Made by a program: the position numbers and the translations under genes
The notes under the pieces: generated by a model
Databases searched by the model: none
Told to the model about the DNA's origin: nothing
What the model saw: the letters and a program-made list of their open reading frames with translations, nothing else
Source: Dongia deserti
GTDB lineage: Bacteria > Pseudomonadota > Alphaproteobacteria > Dongiales > Dongiaceae
Assembly (NCBI RefSeq): GCF_003574735.1
Contig: NZ_QORW01000010.1
Coordinates: forward strand, 182,061 to 246,060
Direction of reading: 5' to 3'
Length of the DNA stretch: 64,000 nucleotides
Shown: in pieces, positions 36,111 through 45,324 of the stretch
Numbering within the stretch: the first letter of the stretch is position 1
Layout: each line of letters begins with the position of its first letter

Positions 36111-36524
36111 ATGTTCACGCGACTCATCGGCGGGATCATTCTCGCAACCCTCGTGCTCACCCCTGCATCGGCCGGTGACTTATCCAAGGTCAGGGTGGTG
36201 TTCGACCATCCGCTGCCGAACGTGCCCGGCAAGAGCATGAAAGGGGTGCTGGTCGAGTACGAACCCGGCGGCTCGTCACCGGCGCACACCCACCCGGATT
36301 CCGCCTTCATCTACGCGACCGTCCTGGAAGGCGCGATCCGCAGCCAGGTCAACGGCGGTCCGATCACAGTGTATCGCGCCGGCGAGAACTTCGCCGAGAT
36401 GCCGGGCGATCACCACGGTGTCAGCGCGAATGCCAGCGACACTGAACCTGCCAAGCTACTGGCCGTGTTCGTTGTCGACACCGACGAAACCAACCTCGTC
36501 ATCGACGACCCGGTAACGCAGTAA
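36111..36524 (+). CDS. Secreted cupin-domain protein
   Basis: 137 residues with a Sec signal peptide (MFTRLIGGIILATLVLTPASA, cleavage before GDLSK) and one cupin barrel: GVLVEYEPGGSSPAHTHPDSAFIYATVLEG gives the HTH and Glu ligand pattern, and GENFAEMPGDHHGVSAN is motif 2. Probably periplasmic. It lies between two SDR genes on the same strand; the substrate is unknown. Confidence 0.87.
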   Translation: MFTRLIGGIILATLVLTPASAGDLSKVRVVFDHPLPNVPGKSMKGVLVEYEPGGSSPAHTHPDSAFIYATVLEGAIRSQVNGGPITVYRAGENFAEMPGDHHGVSANASDTEPAKLLAVFVVDTDETNLVIDDPVTQ

Positions 36525-36535
36525 GAAGCGCCGAC

Positions 36536-37294
36536 ATGCAAGGATTGAAGAACAAAGTCGCCATCGTCACCGGTGGGACCTCGGGTATCGGGCGCGCCGC
36601 GGCACTCGGCTTCGCAACGCAAGGTGCGAAGGTGATCATCACCGGGCGCCGCGCCGGCCCCCTCAAGGAGGCGATGAGCAACCATCCGAACATTGCCGGG
36701 TTGACAGCGGACGTCTCTGTGCCGACCGACGCCGCACGCACGATCAACGAGACGCTCAATACGTGGGGGCGCGTGGACATCCTGGTGAACAATGCCGGGG
36801 CGGGCGCAATTCTCCCGATGACGGACGCGACGGCCGAAAAGATCGCCGGCATGTTCGCGGTCAATGTGCTCGGCCCCAGTCTGCTGTCCGCGGCGGCGCT
36901 TCCCTACCTGGCGGCGTCGAAGGGATCCATCATCAACGTCTCGAGTACGTTCGGCCAAAAGCCGGCGGCCGGGCTGTCCCACTACGCGGCGAGCAAGGCT
37001 GCGCTGGACCACTTGACGCGTTGCTGGGCGCTTGAGCTTGCGCCGCAAGGCGTGCGCGTCAACGCGGTCGCGGCGGGTCCCACTGAGACAGGGGCATTGA
37101 CAGGAATGATGGGGCTCTCTCCGGAACAGGCCGAGGCGGTCAAGGATCGAGAGCGCGAACGGATCCCGCTCGGGCGCCGCGGCATCCCGGAGGAAGTCGC
37201 ACGATGGATCGTGTGGCTTGCCGATCCCGCCTCCGAATGGGTCACGGGGCAGGTGATCACCGTCGACGGCGGACTTGGCATCGCGTGCCCCTGA
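36536..37294 (+). CDS. SDR-family oxidoreductase (glucose 1-dehydrogenase/FabG-like)
   Basis: 252 residues: TGGTSGIGRAA near residue 12, NNAGAG near 85, NVSSTFG, YAASKAALDHL as YxxxK, and the ending TVDGGLGIACP. The gene starts 11 bp after the cupin stop and precedes acetoacetate decarboxylase by 30 bp. Reduction or oxidation of a keto or hydroxy compound is expected; the substrate is not defined. Confidence 0.9.
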   Translation: MQGLKNKVAIVTGGTSGIGRAAALGFATQGAKVIITGRRAGPLKEAMSNHPNIAGLTADVSVPTDAARTINETLNTWGRVDILVNNAGAGAILPMTDATAEKIAGMFAVNVLGPSLLSAAALPYLAASKGSIINVSSTFGQKPAAGLSHYAASKAALDHLTRCWALELAPQGVRVNAVAAGPTETGALTGMMGLSPEQAEAVKDRERERIPLGRRGIPEEVARWIVWLADPASEWVTGQVITVDGGLGIACP

Positions 37295-37324
37295 TCGAAC
37301 CTCTAGCCACCGGAGAAAAACACC

Positions 37325-38062
37325 ATGGATGGATCCATCCTGCGCAAGACCGCATTCGCCATGCCGCCAACGAGCCCGGCCTTCCCGCCCGGACCCTATC
37401 GCTTCGTGGATCGGCAGTATTTCATCATCAAGTATCGCACCGATCTCGAGGCGTTGCGCTGCGTGGTGCCGGAGCCGCTCGAAGTCATCGAGCCGGTGGT
37501 GAATTACGAGTTCATCCGCATGCCTGATTCGACCGGCTTCGGCGACTACACCGAGAGCGGCCAGGTGATCCCGGTCCGCTACCGGGGCGAGGCCGGAAGC
37601 TATACGCACCAGATGTTCCTGAATGACCATCCCCCGATCGCCGCCGGCCGCGAGCTTTGGGGCTTTCCCAAGAAGCTGGCACAGCCAAGCTTGGCGGTCG
37701 AGACCGATACGCTGGTCGGCACGCTGAACTACGGATCGGTCCGGATCGCGACCGGCACGATGGGCTACAAGCACCGCGCTCTCGATGTGATCGCGGAGAC
37801 CAAGGGCCTCGGTGCTCCGAACTTCCTGCTCAAGGTCATCCCGCATGTCGACGGCAGCCCGCGGATCTGTGAGCTGGTGCGGTACTACCTCGAGGATGTG
37901 ACCGTGAAAGGTGCATGGACCGGACCGGCCGCTTTGCAGCTCTCTCCGCACGCCCTCGCGCCCGTCGCCGAGCTGCCCGTGCTGGAGGTGCTGTCGGCCA
38001 AGCATGTAGTCGCCGACCTGACGCTTGGTCTCGGCACTGTCGTGCATGACTACCTTGGCTAA
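37325..38062 (+). CDS. adc: Acetoacetate decarboxylase
   Basis: 245 residues. The Schiff-base Lys lies in [11 protein letters not shown] (Lys116 with its partner Lys117), and the acidic active-site residues are in YTESGQV (Glu77), as in the Clostridium enzyme. The sequence begins [22 protein letters not shown] minus a few residues, typical of bacterial Adc. It lies directly upstream of a DUF3734 patatin and 3-hydroxybutyrate dehydrogenase, a grouping used for PHB/ketone-body turnover. It would convert acetoacetate to acetone and CO2 or handle a related beta-keto acid. Confidence 0.9.
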   Translation: MDGSILRKTAFAMPPTSPAFPPGPYRFVDRQYFIIKYRTDLEALRCVVPEPLEVIEPVVNYEFIRMPDSTGFGDYTESGQVIPVRYRGEAGSYTHQMFLNDHPPIAAGRELWGFPKKLAQPSLAVETDTLVGTLNYGSVRIATGTMGYKHRALDVIAETKGLGAPNFLLKVIPHVDGSPRICELVRYYLEDVTVKGAWTGPAALQLSPHALAPVAELPVLEVLSAKHVVADLTLGLGTVVHDYLG

Positions 38063-38080
38063 CATTCCAGGAGGACTGAG

Positions 38081-39265
38081 ATGCGTCGATTGAAGCGGAA
38101 GGAATTGGTGAGTGCTGCCGGCCGGTTCGAGGCGCCGGACTACGACGTGATCGCCCTCGTGCTGCAGGGCGGCGGTGCCCTAGGCGCCTATCAAGCAGGT
38201 GTCTATGAAGGCCTGCACGAGGCGGGCATCCGGCCGAACTGGGTGGCGGGCATCTCGATCGGGGCGCTGAACGCTGCGATCATCGCGGGCTCGCCCGAGT
38301 CCCAGCGTATGGATCGGCTTCGCGAGTTCTGGGAAACGATTTGCGCCAGCCCGGTCGAATGGCCGGTGAACGAAGGTCTGACGGAGGGCTTGCCGTTCAC
38401 GATGGATCTGCGCTCGGCCCATAACATCGCAGCCGCGATGCGGGCCTTGCTCATGGGCCAGAGCGGGTTCTTCAAGCCGCGCTTCCCGCCGCCGTTCCTG
38501 TCGATGTTCTCTGGCGACTCCGCCACGAGCTTCTACGATACCGCTCCGCTGCGTGACACGCTGGAGCGGCTGATCGACTTCGATCGCCTGAATTCCGGCG
38601 AGGTCAGGGTCAGCGTCGGTGCGGTGAACATTCGCTGCGGCAATCTCGTCTATTTCGATACGGCGCAACGTCGTCTGAGAGCGGAGCACTTCATGGCATC
38701 GGGTGCCTTGCCGCCAGGGTTCCCGGCGATCGAGATCGATGGCGAATATTACTGGGATGGCGGCATGGTCTCGAACACGCCGCTCTCGCGTGTCCTATCA
38801 AGCGAGCCGCGGCGCGATACCCTGACCTTCCAGGTGGATCTGTGGTCTGCGAAGGGCCGGCTGCCCTACGATCTGATGGAGGTCGCGAGCCGGCAGAAGG
38901 ACATCCAGTATTCCAGCCGGACCCGTGCCATCACGAACCACATGCTGCAGATGCAGAAGATGCGGCATGCGCTGCAGCAGCTGATGGAGAAGCTGCCGAA
39001 AGCGGCCAGGAGTGATGCGGACGTCAAGGCGATCGCCGACCTGGCCTGCCATCGCGCCTATAACATCGTCCATCTGATCTATCAGTCCAAAGCCTTCGAA
39101 GGCCATTCCAAGGACTATGAGTTCGGGCTGGACGCGATGCGCGAGCATTGGCAGAGCGGCCTGGAGGATATCCGCCGCACATTGGCTGATCCGCGCCGTC
39201 TGGACAGGCCAGCACCAGAGCTGGGCATCGTCACCCACGACGTCCATCGTGAGCATCGCGCATAA
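38081..39265 (+). CDS. Patatin-like phospholipase/esterase (DUF3734)
   Basis: 394 residues. The patatin features are the oxyanion motif LQGGGALGAYQAGV near residue 30, the nucleophile elbow GISIGALNAA near 60, and the catalytic Asp in YWDGGMVSNTPL near 228. A C-terminal DUF3734-type helical region (RQKDIQYSSRTRAITNHMLQ; YNIVHLIYQSKAFEGHSKDY) follows. In other genomes this protein often accompanies Adc and hydroxybutyrate dehydrogenase, suggesting a role at PHB granules or membrane lipids (inference). Confidence 0.9.
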   Translation: MRRLKRKELVSAAGRFEAPDYDVIALVLQGGGALGAYQAGVYEGLHEAGIRPNWVAGISIGALNAAIIAGSPESQRMDRLREFWETICASPVEWPVNEGLTEGLPFTMDLRSAHNIAAAMRALLMGQSGFFKPRFPPPFLSMFSGDSATSFYDTAPLRDTLERLIDFDRLNSGEVRVSVGAVNIRCGNLVYFDTAQRRLRAEHFMASGALPPGFPAIEIDGEYYWDGGMVSNTPLSRVLSSEPRRDTLTFQVDLWSAKGRLPYDLMEVASRQKDIQYSSRTRAITNHMLQMQKMRHALQQLMEKLPKAARSDADVKAIADLACHRAYNIVHLIYQSKAFEGHSKDYEFGLDAMREHWQSGLEDIRRTLADPRRLDRPAPELGIVTHDVHREHRA

Positions 39266-39289
39266 TTCTCATCACAAGGAAAGATAGTC

Positions 39290-40072
39290 ATGTTGAAGGG
39301 CAAGGTTGCGATCGTCAGCGGATCGACCAGCGGCATCGGCCTTGGAATCGCCAAGGTGCTGGCCAGTCACGGCGCGGATATCGTGCTGAACGGCATCGGC
39401 GATGCCGGCGAGATCGAAACGATCCGTTCCGGCATCGAGCGCGAGCACGGTGTGCATGCTCTTTATGACGGAGCCGACATGTCGAAAGGCGAGGCGGTGC
39501 GCGGACTGATTTCAGCGACGATAGAGAAGTTGGGCCGCGTCGACATCCTCGTGAACAATGCGGGCATCCAGTTCACGGCGCCGGTCGAGGAGTTTCCGGC
39601 CGAGAAGTGGGACGCGATCCTGGCGATCAACCTGTCGGCCGCGTTCCACGGTATTGCCGCCGCCCTTCCGCAAATGAAGAAGCGGGGCTGGGGCCGGATC
39701 ATCAACATCGCCTCGGCTCATGGCTTGGTCGGCTCGGTCCATAAGGTTGCCTATGTCGCTGCCAAGCACGGGATGGTCGGGCTGACCAAGGTGGTCGGTT
39801 TGGAGACAGCCGGCACCGGCATCACCGCCAACGCCGTCTGCCCTGGCTGGGTGCTGACCCCACTGGTCGAGAAGCAGATTGCAGACATTGCGGCCCGCGA
39901 GAAGATCAGCCGGCAGAAGGCGGAGATGAGCCTTCTTGGAGACAAGCAGCCCTCGCGGAGCTTCGTAACGCCGGAGCAACTCGGCGGGACAGTCGCATTC
40001 CTGTGCTCGCCGGCGGCCGATCAGATCACCGGCACGGCCATCTCGGTCGACGGTGCGTGGACTGCACAGTAG
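39290..40072 (+). CDS. D-3-hydroxybutyrate dehydrogenase
   Basis: 260-residue SDR with SGSTSGIGLGIAKVLA, NNAGIQF, NIASAHGLVGS, YVAAKHGMVGLTKVVGLE and CPGWVLTPLVEKQI. This combination, in particular the long CPGWVLTPLVEKQI and AHGLVGS stretches, is characteristic of bacterial D-3-hydroxybutyrate dehydrogenase. It interconverts 3-hydroxybutyrate and acetoacetate with NAD and completes the Adc-patatin-dehydrogenase group. The 278 bp after it hold no gene that I can support. Confidence 0.9.
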   Translation: MLKGKVAIVSGSTSGIGLGIAKVLASHGADIVLNGIGDAGEIETIRSGIEREHGVHALYDGADMSKGEAVRGLISATIEKLGRVDILVNNAGIQFTAPVEEFPAEKWDAILAINLSAAFHGIAAALPQMKKRGWGRIINIASAHGLVGSVHKVAYVAAKHGMVGLTKVVGLETAGTGITANAVCPGWVLTPLVEKQIADIAAREKISRQKAEMSLLGDKQPSRSFVTPEQLGGTVAFLCSPAADQITGTAISVDGAWTAQ

Positions 40073-40350
40073 AGGGCTTACCGATCTGTGTCTGCGATTA
40101 GTGTATGGCGGCGCGAGGCAGCCGAAACGGTCCAGACTGTTGGCGACTTGCAAACCACCCCGCGTCCTCACGGCGGCCAGCGGGTTGTTCCCCATCCACA
40201 TCGGATGGCTGGGGTCATAGTTGGCGCCGACGATGTCGCCGCCGGCGTTGCGCGGTCGTTGCAAGCTCGCCGGATTATAGACGGCCTGCGGCCCGTTCAG
40301 TTTCAGGCAGGTGCGCTGGAAGCGGGCGACTCGACTGCGGACGGTGATCT

Positions 40351-41571
40351 TCACGCTGACAGAAGCGCTCTCGTCTCGGTGCCGGGGTCCGCAACTGCGG
40401 CCTTCGGGACCGTGCGCCCTGCCTCGAGCAGCTTCTTGGCTATCCCGTACGAGAGGGCATCGTTCATCGCATCGACGGCGATCAAGGCATCGCCTCGGTA
40501 GTACCAGATCGAGGCGCTGCCCTCCCTCTTGCCGGTCCGGAGGATGCAATCGGTGTAGCCGCGGTTCAGCCCTGCGATCTGAAGCTTGACCTCATACTGG
40601 TCCGACCAGAACCAGGGCACCGGGTCGTAGTCGCTCTGCGCGCCCAGCATGGCGGCTGCGACGTGTTCCGCCTGGTCGATCGCGTTCTGCACCGACTCCA
40701 ACCTGGTCGAAACGCCGCGCCACGGAAAGCGGGCGCAGTCGCCGGCGGCGTAGATTTCCGGCGCCGAGGTCCGACACAATCCGTCAACAATAATGCCATC
40801 GTCCACTACCAAGCCCGCCCTGCGCGCGAGCTCGTCATTAGGAATGATGCCAATGCCGACGATAGCGAGATCGGCCTCGAGTGTCCGGCCATCCTTGAGC
40901 GCCGCGCCGGCAACCTGACCGTTGTCTCCGACCAGGCGATCGAGTGCCGCCGATTCGAGGATTGTCACGCCGTGGCGTCGATGCAGCGCGCGAAAGTAGT
41001 CCGCGGTCGCGGAGGCCGCGACGCGCTGCAGAATGCGATCTGCCAGCTCGACGATCGTCACCTTCAGGCCTCTGGTCGCTGCGACCGCTGCCGCCTCCAG
41101 GCCGATATACCCGCCGCCGATCACCAGCAATCGCTTGCCGGGCACAAGCAGCGGCGCGATCGCGTCGACGTCGGCGACTGTGCGGGTCGTGAAGACGCCG
41201 CCGAGATTGCCGCTGAGCTCAGCCGGCAGCAGGCGCGGCCGTGAGCCAGTGGTCAAGGCAAGCTTGGCGTAGCGCAGCACCGACCCGTCGTCGAGCTTGA
41301 CCGTCCGATCCATGGGATCGAGGGAAGCGACGGAGGCACCCAATCGAACCTCGACTTGCTGCTCGGCGTACCAACCCGGCGGCCGGATCAGAAGGCGCTC
41401 GAACTGCAACTCGCCCGATGCGTACTTCTTGGAAAGCGGCGGCCGCTGATAAGGCAGGACCGGCTCCTCGCCAATCATGACAAGCGGATCGGAGTAGCCC
41501 AGCACCCTGAGCTTCGCGGACAGGGCGGCGCCCGCCTGTCCCGTCCCAACGATGATGATGGGGTCAGCCAT
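40351..41571 (-). CDS. FAD-dependent ferredoxin reductase (putidaredoxin-reductase type)
   Basis: 406 residues with two Rossmann motifs (IIIVGTGQAGAALSAKLRVL for FAD, LLVIGGGYIGLEAAAVA for NAD), the FAD Asp motif EIYAAGDCARF, and the C-terminal FWSDQYEVKLQIAGL region of this class. It is the last gene of the leftward P450 operon and starts seven bases after the ferredoxin stop. It would pass electrons from NAD(P)H to the [2Fe-2S] ferredoxin. Confidence 0.93.
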   Translation of the reverse strand: MADPIIIVGTGQAGAALSAKLRVLGYSDPLVMIGEEPVLPYQRPPLSKKYASGELQFERLLIRPPGWYAEQQVEVRLGASVASLDPMDRTVKLDDGSVLRYAKLALTTGSRPRLLPAELSGNLGGVFTTRTVADVDAIAPLLVPGKRLLVIGGGYIGLEAAAVAATRGLKVTIVELADRILQRVAASATADYFRALHRRHGVTILESAALDRLVGDNGQVAGAALKDGRTLEADLAIVGIGIIPNDELARRAGLVVDDGIIVDGLCRTSAPEIYAAGDCARFPWRGVSTRLESVQNAIDQAEHVAAAMLGAQSDYDPVPWFWSDQYEVKLQIAGLNRGYTDCILRTGKREGSASIWYYRGDALIAVDAMNDALSYGIAKKLLEAGRTVPKAAVADPGTETRALLSA

Positions 41572-41578
41572 GCGCGTG

Positions 41579-41896
41579 CTAGATGTGGGGAACGTGCAGG
41601 ACGAGGCCGTCCAGCTCCTCGCTCGCCTTGATCTGGCAGCTGAGGCGACTCACCGACCGGCGCTCGGCGGAGGTGATCTCCAGCATCTCGCTTTCCATGT
41701 CGCCAGGCCCGCCGGTCTTCTCGTACCAGGCCGGATCGACATAGACGTGGCAGGTGGCGCAGGAGAGACAGCCGCCGCATTCGCCGATCACCTCGGGCAC
41801 GCTGTTGGCGACCGCGGCTTCCATCAGGTTGTGCCCGACCGCCACTTCCGCGGAGATCGAGCGGCCGTCGTGCAGGATCCAGGTGATTTTGGGCAT
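41579..41896 (-). CDS. [2Fe-2S] ferredoxin, adrenodoxin/putidaredoxin type
   Basis: 105 residues. The cluster ligands follow the vertebrate-type pattern: CGGCLSCATCHVYV supplies the three grouped Cys (C-x5-C-x2-C) and the fourth is in RLSCQI near residue 86. It sits between the ligase and the reductase genes. Its probable partner is the P450 of the same operon. Confidence 0.93.
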   Translation of the reverse strand: MPKITWILHDGRSISAEVAVGHNLMEAAVANSVPEVIGECGGCLSCATCHVYVDPAWYEKTGGPGDMESEMLEITSAERRSVSRLSCQIKASEELDGLVLHVPHI

Positions 41897-41908
41897 CGGT
41901 GGCTCCGC

Positions 41909-43198
41909 TCAGACGTAGTGGATGTAGTAGTCGCGCAGGGCGTCACCCTCGAGTTCGCTGGTCTTCTGGATCTCGACCTCCTTGATGCCAATATGGTTCT
42001 GCACCAGCAATTCACCCACAGCCGCAACGAGCTTGGTATCGGCCGCCAGCGCCTGCAGCGCTTCTGCGAGAGACTCCGGCGCTGCAACCTTGGCGTCATG
42101 CCCGGTGAAGCAGTCAGCACTTTCGGCCGGCGGCAGCTCGTATTTCTCCGTAAAGCCAAGCCGCGCCGCCTGCAGTACCGTCGCGGTCAAGGTGTAGAGA
42201 TTGGCCGCCGCGTCACCCATACGATGTTCGATGCGCGACTTCGCGCCATGTTCCGTCGACAGCCGGGTCGTGACGCCGCGGTGATCCACACCCCAGTTGC
42301 ACCAGTATCCGGAGAGGCTGGCGGGCTTCAGCCGTTGATAGGAGTTGACGGTCGGCGCGATCAGGCCCGCCATACCGCGATGGTGACGCATCAGGCCGGC
42401 GATGCAGCCGCGCGTCAGGTCGGTCATGTGCGCGACGTCACCGGATTCGCCCACGGCGTTCCTGCCCTGCCGATCGAGGAAGCTAAAATTGACGTGCAGC
42501 CCGTTGCCACCCAGGCTGAGGATCGGCTTGGGCATGAAGGTCAAGACGATGCCGTGATCGAGCGCGACCTCCCGCGCCATCAGGCGGAACAGGAAGACAT
42601 CGTCGACCGCCTTGACGGCGTCGTCATAGGTCAGCGTGAACTCGAACTGCGGCGAATCGTATTCCGAGGTGAAGCAGTCGATGTGGAACCCGACGTCGCT
42701 CGCCTTCTCCCAGATCGCGTCGGTGAATCGCAGCGGGTCGACATAGCGGCCGGTGCCGTACACATAGGCGCCGGGCGTCTGGTACGGAACCATCTTTCCG
42801 TCCGCATCGCGCTGGAATGCATAGGCCTCGAGCTCGAGGCCCACTTTCGGGCTGTAGCCGAGGTCCTGCCACTGCTTCAAGGTGCGCTTGAGCAGGCTGC
42901 GCCCGCAGAGCGGCAGCGGCTTGCCGTCGCTCGCAAACAGGTCGGCGATCACGACCTTGGTATTGGGTTCCCAGCCCTCGCGGATGTCCTCCTCGATATA
43001 GACCGCGTCCATGTCCGGCAGGCCTTCCAGCATCGAGCCTCCGGGTGCCGGCACCAGCTCCTTGTCGTAGGTCACCGCGAAGGTGCCCTGGCAGAACCGC
43101 GAGGAGCCGTTGCCCATCTTGCTGGCCGGCAGATACTTGCCGCGCGCCAGGCTGAGATGGTCGCAGAACAGCAGCCTCAATCTCCCCCCCACCGCCAT
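41909..43198 (-). CDS. Glutamine-synthetase-family ligase (gamma-glutamylamide synthetase/PuuA-like)
   Basis: 429 residues. Motifs: RLLFCDHLSLARGKYLP at the N-terminus, GLELEAYAF and EYDSPQFEF as metal/glutamate Glu residues, GGNGLHVNFSF as the ATP/His motif, APTVNSYQRLKP, and SRIEHRMGDAAANLY. These fit the GlnA-like enzymes that gamma-glutamylate amines (GMAS, PuuA, IpuC), not housekeeping GlnA. ATG 43198 has GGGAG upstream; a TTG at 43225 is possible. It lies between P450 and ferredoxin genes, so it probably activates or shields an amine substrate. Confidence 0.88.
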   Translation of the reverse strand: MAVGGRLRLLFCDHLSLARGKYLPASKMGNGSSRFCQGTFAVTYDKELVPAPGGSMLEGLPDMDAVYIEEDIREGWEPNTKVVIADLFASDGKPLPLCGRSLLKRTLKQWQDLGYSPKVGLELEAYAFQRDADGKMVPYQTPGAYVYGTGRYVDPLRFTDAIWEKASDVGFHIDCFTSEYDSPQFEFTLTYDDAVKAVDDVFLFRLMAREVALDHGIVLTFMPKPILSLGGNGLHVNFSFLDRQGRNAVGESGDVAHMTDLTRGCIAGLMRHHRGMAGLIAPTVNSYQRLKPASLSGYWCNWGVDHRGVTTRLSTEHGAKSRIEHRMGDAAANLYTLTATVLQAARLGFTEKYELPPAESADCFTGHDAKVAAPESLAEALQALAADTKLVAAVGELLVQNHIGIKEVEIQKTSELEGDALRDYYIHYV

Positions 43199-43221
43199 CG
43201 ATCTCTCCCAGACGTTCGGCC

Positions 43222-44481
43222 TCAATGATGGATGCGTACCGGCAGCCGCTTGATGCCGCCGATGAAGTTCGAGCGCAGGAATTCGTGTGGCCCCGTTTGC
43301 TCGACCCTCGCGATGCGCTTAACCAGCTCCTGGAGCAGGATCCTGACCTCCAGCCGCGCCAGCCACATGCCGAGGCAGACATGCGGCCCGCCCTGTCCAA
43401 ACGCCACGTGCCGGTTCGGCGAGCGCCGCAGGTTGATCTCGAAGGGCTTGTCGAAAGCCGTCTCGTCCCGGTTGGCGGAGACGAACCACAGCAGGACCTT
43501 GTCGCCCGCCCTCACCCGCTTGCCGTGCATCTCGAAATCCCGCGTCGCGGTACGGCGGAAGTGCATGGTGGGCGAAGCCCAGCGGATGAGCTCGTCCGGC
43601 GCCGTTTCCCAGATCTGCGCATCGCCGTCCTTGAGCTCCGTGGCCAACTCCGGCCGGTTGGCGAGCGCGTAGAGCGAGGCCGCGATCGAGTAGCGCGTGG
43701 TGTCATTGCCGGCCGCCACCAGCAGGCAGAAGAAATTGCGGAACTCGATCTCCGAGATCACGTTGCCGTGGGAATCGGGCTGCAGGATGAGGTGCAGCAC
43801 GCCGCTGGTGTCGCCGCGCTGTTCCTTGTCCCGCATCAAGGCCTTGGCATAGTCGAACAGCTCGGCGCCGGCGGGTGAGCGGAACGGCATCAGCCGATAG
43901 GCGTCGGTGTCGGCCTTGTCCAGCACATGTTCGGTGAATTCCGGATCGGTGTTGGCGATGAGCTGGTCGCCCTTCTCCACCAGCCAGTCGAGGTCCGCTT
44001 CCGGAACGCCGATGATCTGGCCCAGCATGCGCATCGGCAGTTGCCGTGCCACGTCCTTCACTGCATCGAACGCGCCGCGCGCGATCACGTCATCGAGGAT
44101 GGAATCGCAGATTGCCCGGATCTGCCCTTCGAATTGCGCGACCACCGGCTTGGAGAAGGCCTTGCTCACCAGCACGCGCGTGCGCGAATGCTCTGGCGGA
44201 TCGGTCTCCTGGAAGGTCCGCCGCGCCATGTATTCCTCGTGAGTCTGGTCCTCCATACGGATGCCGCGCGCCGAGCTCAGGAGCTCATAATTGCGATTGA
44301 GCTCCAGCACGTCGGCGTGGCGCGTAACCGACCAGAAACCTTTGCCGCCCGTCATCTCGTTCCAGGCCAGCGGCTCCTCGCGCCGCATGCGGGCGAAGGT
44401 GTTATGTGGCGCGCCGGCCAGGAAGGAATCGTGGCTAGACAGATCGGCGTGGCCGTTGTCGGTCGGGGCGAACGTCGTCAT
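43222..44481 (-). CDS. Cytochrome P450 (class I, operon copy)
   Basis: 419 residues. I-helix AAGNDTT (256-262) with the acid-threonine pair, ExxR Glu297-Arg300, and heme loop FGQGGPHVCLG with Cys369. No membrane anchor, so a soluble bacterial P450. Its ferredoxin and ferredoxin reductase are encoded downstream in the same operon. The substrate is probably a hydroxylatable or N-dealkylatable amine or aromatic compound, judging from the ligase and ring-cleavage genes around it (inference). Confidence 0.94.
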   Translation of the reverse strand: MTTFAPTDNGHADLSSHDSFLAGAPHNTFARMRREEPLAWNEMTGGKGFWSVTRHADVLELNRNYELLSSARGIRMEDQTHEEYMARRTFQETDPPEHSRTRVLVSKAFSKPVVAQFEGQIRAICDSILDDVIARGAFDAVKDVARQLPMRMLGQIIGVPEADLDWLVEKGDQLIANTDPEFTEHVLDKADTDAYRLMPFRSPAGAELFDYAKALMRDKEQRGDTSGVLHLILQPDSHGNVISEIEFRNFFCLLVAAGNDTTRYSIAASLYALANRPELATELKDGDAQIWETAPDELIRWASPTMHFRRTATRDFEMHGKRVRAGDKVLLWFVSANRDETAFDKPFEINLRRSPNRHVAFGQGGPHVCLGMWLARLEVRILLQELVKRIARVEQTGPHEFLRSNFIGGIKRLPVRIHH

Positions 44482-44520
44482 TGATCTGCTCTCACTTCGC
44501 TTCCGGCTCAGCTGCGCAGG

Positions 44521-45321
44521 TTAGCCTTCGATCCGGGGCATCAGGGATTTACCCCCATTCCACACCACACCGATCTGGCGGTAGTAGGCGCCGATGACTT
44601 CCCGCACCTCGAGGCGTGCCAGCTCTTCGGTCGGCGAGTCGAACAGCGCGAAATGATCAAGCTTGGCGCGCCAGGGCTGACCGCCCTCGAACTTCGCGCC
44701 GGTGGATTCGATCAGCTCGGCATGGGCATCGCCCTTGCCGTCGATCGCCGGCAGCCAACGGTGATGCGCCATTGGGTGGCCGTTGACGAAGCCGTTGCGC
44801 TCGGCCGGCTCGATCAGCGTGATGATAGCCTCGGCCAGCCGCCGGTCGTTGGCCGCGAGGGTCGCGCCGAACTTGCCGCCCGCCGCAACCTGCGGCGCCG
44901 GCGCGAAGGGATGCGGCCGCGTCATGTGGATGGAGCCGAGCTTCTTCGGATAGCCCTGATGGATGCCACGCAGCAGGGCGAAATCCTTGTCCACCCAGAT
45001 ATAGATGCAGCGTGAATAGGTGCGCCCCTTGAACGTGCAGCGCACCACCGCAAAGCACTCCTTGTACTGCGCGCGCACGGGGTCCAGTATCTCCGCCTGC
45101 GTGCCGCCGCAGGACTGCCAGTCCGCCCAGATGAGGGCGACCGCACCCGGATCTTCCGACGCTGGTGTCAAGGGCGCGGGCAGCAGCTCGGCCACGCGCA
45201 CTGGGTCGGTGCGGAACTCGACCGTCAGCAAATCACCCGCATAGTACCAGGGCGGCGGCGGCAACAGCGAAGACTGGCCGGTGGCGCTGCGCGGGTAGAA
45301 GAACCCTTTCTGCTCGTTCAT
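44521..45321 (-). CDS. Acetoacetate-decarboxylase-superfamily enzyme (divergent)
   Basis: 266 residues related to, but clearly different from, the Adc at 37325. The Lys motif is conserved as RGIHQGYPKKLGS (Lys126), and the acidic position occurs in QYKECFAV (Glu88). N- and C-termini differ (LLPPPPWYYAGDLLTVEFRT; YYRQIGVVWNGGKSLMPRIE). It lies three bases after the FAH gene in the meta-cleavage operon, so it may perform a Schiff-base decarboxylation, hydration or aldol step on a ring-cleavage intermediate. Confidence 0.85.
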   Translation of the reverse strand: MNEQKGFFYPRSATGQSSLLPPPPWYYAGDLLTVEFRTDPVRVAELLPAPLTPASEDPGAVALIWADWQSCGGTQAEILDPVRAQYKECFAVVRCTFKGRTYSRCIYIWVDKDFALLRGIHQGYPKKLGSIHMTRPHPFAPAPQVAAGGKFGATLAANDRRLAEAIITLIEPAERNGFVNGHPMAHHRWLPAIDGKGDAHAELIESTGAKFEGGQPWRAKLDHFALFDSPTEELARLEVREVIGAYYRQIGVVWNGGKSLMPRIEG

Positions 45322-45324
45322 CGC

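Noticed and set aside
40085..40345. Minus-strand frame after 3-hydroxybutyrate dehydrogenase as a gene fragment
   Set aside because: The translation has no motif I recognise, no start or RBS, and continues as antisense of the dehydrogenase.
43174..43180. Run of seven C at the ligase start as a phase-variation tract
   Set aside because: The preferred ATG at 43198 and the GlnA-like N-terminus read through it in one frame; a single seven-base tract in GC-rich DNA is weak evidence.
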